Source: Lachnospiraceae bacterium UBA7188 (GTDB taxonomy: Bacteria; Bacillota; Clostridia; Lachnospirales; Lachnospiraceae). From it: a stretch of 5,309 bases of DNA. Position numbers and translations under genes: made by a program. The stretch is from the NCBI GenBank assembly GCA_002490995.1, contig DKVC01000010.1:1-5309 (forward strand). The letters run 5' to 3'. Positions 1 through 4,969 of this stretch are shown here, piece after piece. Numbering within the stretch: position 1 is the stretch's first letter; each line of letters starts with the position of its first letter. The notes beneath the pieces were generated by a model, which searched no databases, was not told the DNA's origin, and saw only the letters and a list, made by a program, of their open reading frames with translations.

Positions 1-19
1 GTTATTTGTAGCCATTTCC

Positions 20-1123
20 TTAGTAAGCGGTGCCAATCATATTCAGCACATGGGAGGCATACTGAGAAAAGGCCTGTCGGTCTCTTTTCAGTTCATCGGT
101 GAGTTCAAAAAAGAGTTCCTGACTTTTGTAATCCCGTTTAAAGAAAGGCGTAAAAACATAATCCCACTGAGGCAGATAGCTTGACTGCTTCCGGGTATAG
201 CAATTTGCTGCCGATGCAGGTATCCGATATGCCTTATCCACAAATCCGGCTACGGATTTATGGAGCGCTACATCTTCCGTGGGGAGGTAGTAATAATCAT
301 GGTAATTGGAATAGAAATACTTAAGTTCCTCTTCATAAATCGGAATTTTCAGGAAGCAGTCATCCTTTTCCCCGCGGAAGACACACTGGTTTGCGCTGGC
401 TGACACCGGTTTTGGAAGAGGCGTATTCGGATGGAACTGGATGATCAGCTCCCGTTTACGCATACCGTTCACATCTTTGTAATAATTTGCCTGAACCTTC
501 CTGGCCTTGACAGGCTGATTGAACAGATCGTAATAAGCCAGCATGGGAAGGGCCTCCAGCATTCCCTTCAGATCGTCCGCATTGTGGAGGAATATGGCTT
601 TTTCCGAATACTCGGAGGGATTTTTGACATATTCCCGGTAGATTCCTATCAGCTCGCTTCCGGAAAACACATCCTTGCGGTTTACTTCCAGGAACTGTTC
701 CAGGGTCTTCTGCTTGCAGTTCGGAAGCTTCAGAAAATATCTGTAGGGTGAAATCCGCCTGTACAGGTCGATACCCTGATAGCCCTCAAAATGAAAGGAC
801 AGGGAAAGCAGCTCGCATTTCTGAGTGATAAACGGAAGGTCGAAATTATTGCCGTTAAAATGAATCAGGCATTGATAAGGCCTTGCAAAAGTGAAAAAAG
901 CCTTCAAAATATCCGCTTCCTGATCGTAATTCTCAGCCATCCACTGTATGGTATGCCATTTTCCTTCCATATAATAGGCGCATCCTATCAGATACAGGCA
1001 GGAAGAACGGGCAGTGAAGCCGGTGGTCTCTATATCAAGAAAAAGGATCTGCTCCAGAGAGTTCAGCTTGTCCAGGGGATAAGTTATGGAAAAATTTTCC
1101 AGTGTTTCCTCGCATATTCGCAT
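20..1123 (-). CDS. YprB/MrfB-like DEDD-superfamily 3'-5' exonuclease (RNase H-like fold) with extra C-terminal region
   Basis: A 367-aa protein with an N-terminal DnaQ/RNase H-like exonuclease domain at about residues 25-200. Visible metal-binding motifs are FLDIETTGF (D30, E32), HFNGNNFDLP (D95) and HNADDL (H180, D184). All four acidic residues are present, so it is probably active. The H-x3-D spacing fits the YprB family, whose Bacillus subtilis member MrfB works with the helicase MrfA in repair of mitomycin C DNA damage (established knowledge). Residues about 241-367 form a second region containing LPTEDVALHKSVAGFVDKAYR-like sequence; it does not resemble TPR repeats and I cannot name it. 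The start is supported by GGAGG six bases upstream. The stop lies 20 bases from the window edge, so any partner gene downstream is unseen. The gene diverges from the rnf operon, and a direct functional link is not implied. Family assignment is firm; a repair role is inference. Confidence 0.85.
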   Translation of the reverse strand: MRICEETLENFSITYPLDKLNSLEQILFLDIETTGFTARSSCLYLIGCAYYMEGKWHTIQWMAENYDQEADILKAFFTFARPYQCLIHFNGNNFDLPFITQKCELLSLSFHFEGYQGIDLYRRISPYRYFLKLPNCKQKTLEQFLEVNRKDVFSGSELIGIYREYVKNPSEYSEKAIFLHNADDLKGMLEALPMLAYYDLFNQPVKARKVQANYYKDVNGMRKRELIIQFHPNTPLPKPVSASANQCVFRGEKDDCFLKIPIYEEELKYFYSNYHDYYYLPTEDVALHKSVAGFVDKAYRIPASAANCYTRKQSSYLPQWDYVFTPFFKRDYKSQELFFELTDELKRDRQAFSQYASHVLNMIGTAY

Positions 1124-1129
1124 GGGCGT

Positions 1130-1134
1130 CCTCC
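1130..1134 (-). promoter_or_regulatory. Shine-Dalgarno site of the exonuclease gene
   Basis: Read on the - strand the site is GGAGG, followed by ACGCCC and then ATG at 1123-1121. The six-base spacing is good and fixes the start at this ATG, giving the N-terminus MRICEETLEN. Confidence 0.8.
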
Positions 1135-1157
1135 GTTTTTATTATGGATTTGGAGAT

Positions 1158-1166
1158 ATTATATCA
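1158..1166 (-). promoter_or_regulatory. Extended -10 promoter of the exonuclease gene
   Basis: The - strand reads TGATATAAT, an exact match to the extended -10 consensus TGnTATAAT for the housekeeping sigma factor. No good -35 hexamer lies 16-18 bases upstream, which is tolerated in extended -10 promoters. Transcription would start near 1151, giving a leader of about 28 bases that includes the GGAGG site. Confidence 0.65.
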
Positions 1167-1167
1167 T

Positions 1168-1179
1168 AAATTTAAATTT
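1168..1179. repeat. 12-bp perfect AT palindrome between divergent genes
   Basis: AAATTTAAATTT is its own reverse complement. It lies just upstream of the extended -10 element of the exonuclease promoter, in the region a -35-bound protein or regulator would occupy, and about 12 bp before the -35 candidate of rnfC. It could be an operator, an UP-like AT tract, or chance in AT-rich sequence. Confidence 0.4.
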
Positions 1180-1191
1180 TCCAGTAGTATT

Positions 1192-1219
1192 TTGCGAAAA
1201 AAAATAGTATATTTATAGA
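1192..1219 (+). promoter_or_regulatory. Candidate promoter of the rnf operon
   Basis: A possible -35 TTGCGA (1192-1197) and -10 TATAGA (1214-1219) are separated by 16 bases, each matching consensus at four of six positions. An alternative -10, TATATT at 1208-1213, is a better hexamer but has no suitably spaced -35. A run of eight A (1197-1204) falls in the spacer. The operon must have a promoter in 1124-1264, unless it lies further inside the divergent gene, but the exact element is uncertain. No Rex-type operator (TTGTTAA...TTAACAA) is visible. Confidence 0.3.
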
Positions 1220-1247
1220 TAGATTGAAGTATGGAACGAAATACTGG

Positions 1248-1253
1248 AAAGGA
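1248..1253 (+). promoter_or_regulatory. Weak or distant Shine-Dalgarno site of rnfC
   Basis: AAAGGA lies 11 bases before the rnfC ATG at 1265, longer than the usual 6-9. AGAGAAG directly abuts the ATG and is too close to act alone. Initiation may therefore be weaker than at the downstream genes, which have much better sites. Confidence 0.5.
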
Positions 1254-1264
1254 CTTAAGAGAAG

Positions 1265-2581
1265 ATGGCAAAGTTGACATTTGTAGGTGGAATACACCCC
1301 TATGACGGAAAAGACCTGTCCAAGACAAAAGCCATTCAGGATGTGCTTCCGGGGAAGGAACTGGCATATCCACTCTCCCAGCATATCGGGGCGCCTGCGA
1401 AGCCGATTGTGGCGAAGGGCGACAGAGTGCTGGTGGGGCAGAAGATTGCGGATGCGGGAGGATTTGTCTCGGCGCCCGTACACAGCTCCGTATCCGGAAC
1501 GGTGAAGGCGATTGAACCCAGGCGGGTGGCCACGGGCGACATGGTAATGAGCATCATTGTCGAAAATGACGGCCTCTACGAGGAGGTTCCGTTCTCCGGA
1601 AGGAAATCCCTGGATGCGGTGAAGCGGGAAGAGATTGTGGGACTGGTTCGGGAGGCGGGAATTGTAGGTATGGGAGGGGCCGGTTTTCCCACCCATGTGA
1701 AGCTTTCTCCGAAGGAGCCTGAGAAAATTGATGTCGTAATCGCAAACTGTGCGGAATGCGAGCCTTATCTGACTTCCGATTACCGCAGGATGCTGGAGGA
1801 GCCGGAGAAGCTGGTGGGAGGCTTAAAGATTATTTTGAAGCTTTTCCCCAACGCCCACGGGATTCTTGCGGTGGAAGACAATAAACCGGACTGCATCTCA
1901 CTTTTGAAGCAGCATACCAAAGATGAGCCGCGAATCAGCGTCAAGGCATTGAAGACCAAGTACCCCCAGGGCGGAGAGCGCCAGCTGATTTATGCCGTCA
2001 CAGGCAGAAAGATTAATTCCACCATGCTTCCGGCGGATGTGGGATGTGTGGTGAACAATGTGGATACCATGGTGGCAGTATACAGGGCAGTCATGGAGGG
2101 GCGTCCCCTGATGGAGAGGATCGTCACCGTGACAGGGGATGCGGTTGCGAACCCTGCCAATTTCCGTGTGCGGATCGGGAGCAGCTATGAAGAAGTCCTG
2201 GAAGCGGCAGGCGGTTTCAGGGAGCAGCCTGAGAAAATCATCTGCGGAGGCCCCATGATGGGATTTGCCATGTTCGGGCTGAATGTGGCCATTACCAAAA
2301 CATCCACAGCGCTGCTGGCCCTGTCAAAGGATGAGGTGTCCGCCCTGGAGCCGGGACCCTGCATCAACTGCGGCCGGTGTGTGGAAGTGTGCCCCGGAAG
2401 GGTAGTTCCCAGCAGGCTGGCGGATTATGCGGAGCATTTTGATGAGGAAGCGTTTCTGGCAAATTACGGTATGGAGTGCTGCGAGTGCGGCTGCTGCAGC
2501 TATGTCTGCCCCGCGAAACGCCCCCTGACCCAACAGATAAAATCCATGCGCAAAATCCAGCTTTCCAAGCGCAAAAAATAA
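1265..2581 (+). CDS. rnfC: RnfC, NADH/FMN/Fe-S module of the Rnf complex
   Basis: Peripheral cytoplasmic subunit that passes electrons to or from NAD(H). It is 438 aa, typical of Firmicutes RnfC and without the long tail of E. coli RsxC. Domain order: an N-terminal RnfC barrel-sandwich region (about 1-105, with PVHSSVSGTV at 71-80 resembling lipoyl-type domains); a complex I 51-kDa-like nucleotide/FMN domain (about 120-250, with GMGGAGFPTHVKL at 135-147 and NCAECEPYLTSD at 161-172); an SLBB-like region (about 280-335); and two [4Fe-4S] clusters. Cluster ligands are C366, C369, C372, C376 and C405, C408, C411, C415. C406 and C410 are extra cysteines beside the second cluster. The N-terminus MAKLTFVGGIHPYDGK is the expected start for the family. 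It is the first gene of the operon, and rnfD begins 13 bases after its stop. A basic tail (KIQLSKRKK) ends the protein. Confidence 0.97.
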   Translation: MAKLTFVGGIHPYDGKDLSKTKAIQDVLPGKELAYPLSQHIGAPAKPIVAKGDRVLVGQKIADAGGFVSAPVHSSVSGTVKAIEPRRVATGDMVMSIIVENDGLYEEVPFSGRKSLDAVKREEIVGLVREAGIVGMGGAGFPTHVKLSPKEPEKIDVVIANCAECEPYLTSDYRRMLEEPEKLVGGLKIILKLFPNAHGILAVEDNKPDCISLLKQHTKDEPRISVKALKTKYPQGGERQLIYAVTGRKINSTMLPADVGCVVNNVDTMVAVYRAVMEGRPLMERIVTVTGDAVANPANFRVRIGSSYEEVLEAAGGFREQPEKIICGGPMMGFAMFGLNVAITKTSTALLALSKDEVSALEPGPCINCGRCVEVCPGRVVPSRLADYAEHFDEEAFLANYGMECCECGCCSYVCPAKRPLTQQIKSMRKIQLSKRKK

Positions 2582-2586
2582 GGAGA
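2580..2586 (+). promoter_or_regulatory. Shine-Dalgarno site of rnfD overlapping the rnfC stop
   Basis: AAGGAGA begins inside the rnfC TAA stop codon, with nine bases between GGAG (2582-2585) and the rnfD ATG at 2595. Its position supports coupling of rnfD translation to termination of rnfC. Confidence 0.75.
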
Positions 2587-2594
2587 ATCATTAC

Positions 2595-3536
2595 ATGAGC
2601 GAATTATTTAAGGTGTCATCCAATCCTCATATTCGTTCCAAGGCGGCTACAAACAGCCTGATGTTTGCGGTTATCATTGCCCTGATGCCCGCAACCGGCT
2701 TTGGAATCTATAATTTCGGACCCAGGGCACTTGCCGTCATTGCAGTGACTGTGGGAAGTACGATTCTTACGGAATATCTTTTCGGGCTTTATAAGAAGAA
2801 ACTGAGTGTGACAGATTTGTCGGCGGTGGTGACGGGACTGCTGCTGGCGCTGAACCTGCCGGTAACCATACCGCTGTGGATGGCTGCCCTGGGCGGCGTA
2901 TTTGCCATTCTGGTGGTGAAGATGCTGTTCGGCGGCCTGGGGCAGAATTTTATGAACCCGGCGCTGGCTGCCAGGTGTTTTCTACTGATATCCTTTCCCA
3001 CGGCAATGACGTCATTTGACTGTGATGCCTATACCGGGGCCACACCCCTTGCGATGCTGAAAAACGGGGAGCCGGTGAACCTGCTGAATATGGTGACAGG
3101 ACATACGGCTGGAACCATCGGGGAGACCTCGGTGATTGCCATTGCAGCCGGAGCATGCCTGCTGCTTGTGCTGGGCGTGATTGACCTGCGGATTTCCGGC
3201 AGCTACATAGTGACCTTTGTTATTTTTGCGGGATTGTTCGGAGGCCATGGCTTCAATCCCTCTTACCTTGCGGCGCAGCTTTCCGGCGGCGGACTGATGC
3301 TGGGGGCGTTTTTTATGGCAACCGATTATGTGACCAGGCCTATTACGATAAAAGGGCAGTATGTGTTCGGTATCGTTTTGGGACTGCTGACAGGGATCTT
3401 CAGAATCTTCGGGCCCGGTGCGGAGGGCGTTTCCTATGCAATCATTCTGGGCAATCTGCTGGTGCCTCTGATTGAAAAATATACCATGCCCACTGCCTTT
3501 GGATACAGGAAAGGGGGAGTGCGCCATGAAAAATAA
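2595..3536 (+). CDS. rnfD: RnfD, membrane subunit with covalently bound FMN
   Basis: Integral membrane subunit (NqrB/RnfD family), 313 aa, with about nine to ten hydrophobic segments, the usual architecture. Family landmarks include SSNPHIRS near the N-terminus (8-15), the stretch GGLGQNFMNPALAARCFL at 113-130, and FMATDYVTRPI at 240-250. The motif DAYTGAT (144-150) fits the ApbE flavinylation signature D-x2-[ST]-G-A-[ST], so FMN is expected on T150 through a phosphoester bond. RnfD, the NqrB counterpart, is thought to contribute to the ion path. Its end overlaps the rnfG start by 11 bases, indicating coupled translation. The ATG is set by the AAGGAGA site. No apbE gene lies in the window, so the flavin transferase must be encoded elsewhere. 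Confidence 0.97.
   Translation: MSELFKVSSNPHIRSKAATNSLMFAVIIALMPATGFGIYNFGPRALAVIAVTVGSTILTEYLFGLYKKKLSVTDLSAVVTGLLLALNLPVTIPLWMAALGGVFAILVVKMLFGGLGQNFMNPALAARCFLLISFPTAMTSFDCDAYTGATPLAMLKNGEPVNLLNMVTGHTAGTIGETSVIAIAAGACLLLVLGVIDLRISGSYIVTFVIFAGLFGGHGFNPSYLAAQLSGGGLMLGAFFMATDYVTRPITIKGQYVFGIVLGLLTGIFRIFGPGAEGVSYAIILGNLLVPLIEKYTMPTAFGYRKGGVRHEK
3042..3044 (+). other. Predicted FMN-attachment threonine of RnfD (T150)
   Basis: This ACA codon encodes the last residue of DAYTGAT. In NqrB/RnfD proteins the equivalent threonine carries FMN attached by the flavin transferase ApbE. The motif is canonical here. Confidence 0.8.
3513..3519 (+). promoter_or_regulatory. Shine-Dalgarno site that fixes the rnfG start
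   Basis: GGGGGAG lies inside the end of rnfD, six bases before the ATG at 3526. It favours this start over the in-frame TTG at 3472, which would add 18 residues (including LPLDTGKG) with no matching site and a deeper overlap into rnfD. Confidence 0.75.
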
Positions 3537-4149
3537 AAACGATATTTCTGTCATGCTGAAGGAAGCGGGTATTCTGTTTACCATCACGCTGATTGCCGGT
3601 CTGCTGCTGGGCGTGGTCAACGAACTGACAAAGGAGCCCATCCGTATTCAGCAGGAAAAGGCCATACAGGAGGCGTGCATGACCGTGTTTGCGGATGCAG
3701 CATCTTTTGAGAAAACGGAGTATACCCTGGATGAAGCTCTGGAGGAAGAACTGTCCGGCATGGGAGTAAAGCTGGGAACGGTCTATCAGGCGCTGGGCAG
3801 TGACAATGCAATGCTGGGGTATGTGCTGGAGTCCACTTCCACTCAGGGATATGGCGGCAACATTGTCCTGTACCTGGGGGTGAGGACGGACGGAACGTTA
3901 AATGACATATCCATACTGGAAATTTCTGAGACGGCTGGTCTGGGGATGCTGGCGCCCCAGGTATTGGTTCCTCAGTTTCATGACAAAAAGGTGGAGAGCT
4001 TTGTCTATACAAAGTCAGGCGCGTCTGCCGAAAATGAAATTGATGCCATCACCAGCGCCACGATTACCACAAGGGCAGTCACCAATGCGGTGAACGGAGG
4101 TTTGAAGGCTGCAAGGATGATGCTGGAAGGAGGTACGGGCAATGAATAA
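3526..4149 (+). CDS. rnfG: RnfG, extracytoplasmic FMN-binding subunit
   Basis: A 207-aa NqrC/RnfG-family protein. A short basic N-terminus (MKNKND) precedes one membrane helix (about 14-32, GILFTITLIAGLLLGVV), which anchors an FMN-binding domain on the outer face of the membrane. Visible family motifs are GYGGNI (108-113), ETAGLG (135-140; many relatives have ETPGLG) and DAITSAT (173-179). The last is the flavinylation site, with FMN expected on T179; the usual glycine of SGAT/TGAT is a serine here. RnfG relays electrons between the RnfA/E iron-sulfur cluster and RnfD. Its start lies within rnfD (11-bp overlap) and its end overlaps the rnfE start by 8 bp. A longer form from a TTG at 3472 is possible but unlikely, because the ATG has a good SD site and gives the expected family N-terminus. 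Confidence 0.95.
   Translation: MKNKNDISVMLKEAGILFTITLIAGLLLGVVNELTKEPIRIQQEKAIQEACMTVFADAASFEKTEYTLDEALEEELSGMGVKLGTVYQALGSDNAMLGYVLESTSTQGYGGNIVLYLGVRTDGTLNDISILEISETAGLGMLAPQVLVPQFHDKKVESFVYTKSGASAENEIDAITSATITTRAVTNAVNGGLKAARMMLEGGTGNE
4060..4062 (+). other. Predicted FMN-attachment threonine of RnfG (T179)
   Basis: This ACG codon is the final residue of DAITSAT. It sits where RnfG/NqrC proteins carry covalent FMN. The third core position is serine rather than the more common glycine, so modification is likely but slightly less certain than in RnfD. Confidence 0.7.
4127..4134 (+). promoter_or_regulatory. Consensus Shine-Dalgarno site of rnfE inside rnfG
   Basis: AAGGAGGT is a full-length match to the anti-SD sequence of 16S rRNA, seven bases before the rnfE ATG at 4142. 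It is the strongest ribosome binding site in the window and lies within the last codons of rnfG. Confidence 0.85.
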
Positions 4150-4969
4150 AGCAGGAGAGAGGCTTTATAACGGACTGGTGAAAGAAAACCCGACTTTTGT
4201 GCTGATGCTTGGAATGTGCCCCACGCTGGCGGTCACGACTTCGGCGGTCAATGGTCTGGGAATGGGGCTTACTACCATGGTAGTGCTGGCACTCAGCAAC
4301 ATGATTATTTCACTGCTGCGGAATATCATACCGGACAGGGTGCGTATTCCGGCGTTTATTGTGATTATCGCTTCTTTTGTGACGGTGGTGCAGCTTCTGC
4401 TGGAAGCCTATCTGCCCTCCCTGAATCAGGCGCTGGGGGTTTACATACCGCTGATTGTGGTGAACTGTATCATTTTGGGGCGTGCGGAGAGCTACGCTTA
4501 TTCCAATCCGGTGATACCGTCTCTGTTTGACGGCATCGGCATGGGGCTGGGCTTTACCTTTGCGCTGACCTGCATCGGGTTGGTGCGGGAACTGCTGGGA
4601 GCGGGACAGTTTTTCGGAATGGATATCCTGCCGGATTCCGTGGAGCCGATCCGCATCTTCGGGCAGGCGCCGGGAGCCTTTTTCGTGCTGGCAGGACTGG
4701 TTGCCCTGCAGAATTTTGTGAAGGAATCCAGGAAAAGAGCCGGTAAGGAATATGAGAAAATCGGTTCCGGATGCACGCATGACTGCATGAACTGTAAAGA
4801 CAGCGATGGGTGCTCGAAACGTTTTTACGATGAAAATGCAGGCGGGAAGGCAGAAGGGACAAAGCAGGTAAAAACGCAGGAAAATGCAGCTGCAACCGGG
4901 AGCGTAAAAACCAGGAATGCAGCAGCTGGTAACGCGAAAACCGGAAACACAGATGAGGAGGGCAGATAA
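4142..4969 (+). CDS. rnfE: RnfE, membrane [2Fe-2S] subunit with a Cys-rich C-terminal extension
   Basis: Integral membrane subunit (NqrD/RnfE family), 275 aa; common homologues end at roughly 200-235. The core (1-200) has about six hydrophobic segments and family motifs NGLVKENPTFVLMLGMCPTL (10-29) and VNCIILGRAESYA (107-119). C26 and C109 match the cysteines that, with the two of RnfA, hold the intramembrane [2Fe-2S] cluster. Basic residues at the N-terminus and after the last helix (KESRKRAGK, 194-202) place both ends in the cytoplasm. Residues 205-275 are unusual: C211, C215, C218 and C224 form a C-x3-C-x2-C-x5-C motif, followed by a hydrophilic repeat tail rich in Lys, Thr, Asn and Ala. 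The tail is in frame and ends exactly where rnfA begins, so it is not an obvious frameshift product. Core function is certain; a redox or metal role for the extension is inference. Confidence 0.96.
   Translation: MNKAGERLYNGLVKENPTFVLMLGMCPTLAVTTSAVNGLGMGLTTMVVLALSNMIISLLRNIIPDRVRIPAFIVIIASFVTVVQLLLEAYLPSLNQALGVYIPLIVVNCIILGRAESYAYSNPVIPSLFDGIGMGLGFTFALTCIGLVRELLGAGQFFGMDILPDSVEPIRIFGQAPGAFFVLAGLVALQNFVKESRKRAGKEYEKIGSGCTHDCMNCKDSDGCSKRFYDENAGGKAEGTKQVKTQENAAATGSVKTRNAAAGNAKTGNTDEEGR
4772..4813 (+). other. Four-cysteine motif in the RnfE C-terminal extension
   Basis: Codes for RnfE residues 211-224, with cysteines at 211, 215, 218 and 224 and a histidine at 213 between the first two. The spacing could suit an Fe-S cluster or a structural zinc site. 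It lies outside the conserved membrane core, on the predicted cytoplasmic side. Confidence 0.6.
4868..4951 (+). repeat. Imperfect in-frame tandem repeat in the rnfE 3' end
   Basis: Successive units begin at 4868, 4904 and 4934 and encode VKTQENAAATGS, VKTRNAAAGN and AKTGNT (residues 243-270). At DNA level the first two units share GTAAAAAC and related CAGGAA/ATGCAGC blocks. The stretch is richer in A than the rest of the gene. It looks like a flexible tail grown by short duplications. Confidence 0.6.
4955..4961 (+). promoter_or_regulatory. Shine-Dalgarno site of rnfA
   Basis: GAGGAGG lies within the last codons of rnfE, eight bases before the rnfA ATG at 4970. The rnfE stop and rnfA start are directly adjacent (TAAATG). 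A second in-frame ATG at 4976 is also possible but would sit 14 bases from the site. Confidence 0.75.

Noticed and set aside
1197..1204. Run of eight A as a terminator tract on the - strand
   Set aside because: No GC-rich hairpin precedes it and no gene on the - strand ends there; it lies in the rnfC promoter region.
431..1207. Open frames on the + strand opposite the exonuclease gene
   Set aside because: They are antisense to a protein with intact catalytic motifs and have no convincing motifs of their own.
1124..1264. Rex operator, riboswitch or leader RNA upstream of rnfC
   Set aside because: No TTGTTAA/TTAACAA-type palindrome is present, and the possible leader (about 40 bases after the -10 candidate) is too short for a riboswitch. 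The only hairpin seen there is a 5-bp AGTAT/ATACT stem.
1172..1696. Open frame on the - strand opposite the start of rnfC (174 codons)
   Set aside because: It overlaps clear rnfC sequence and the AT-rich promoter region; the translation shows no recognisable motif.
3472..3525. A TTG start that would lengthen RnfG by 18 residues
   Set aside because: The ATG at 3526 has GGGGGAG six bases upstream and gives the expected short basic N-terminus before the membrane helix; the TTG has no such site and lies further inside rnfD.
3012..3641. Long open frame on the - strand opposite rnfD/rnfG (209 codons)
   Set aside because: It lies antisense to strongly recognisable genes, its translation is low in family-like features and rich in Gln/His/Arg/Ser, and it is best explained as a shadow of the coding strand.
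4751..4969. RnfE extension as a frameshift or read-through artefact
   Set aside because: The frame stays open and ends at TAA directly before the rnfA ATG, and the rnfA SD site lies within it, so the extension appears to be a genuine part of the gene.
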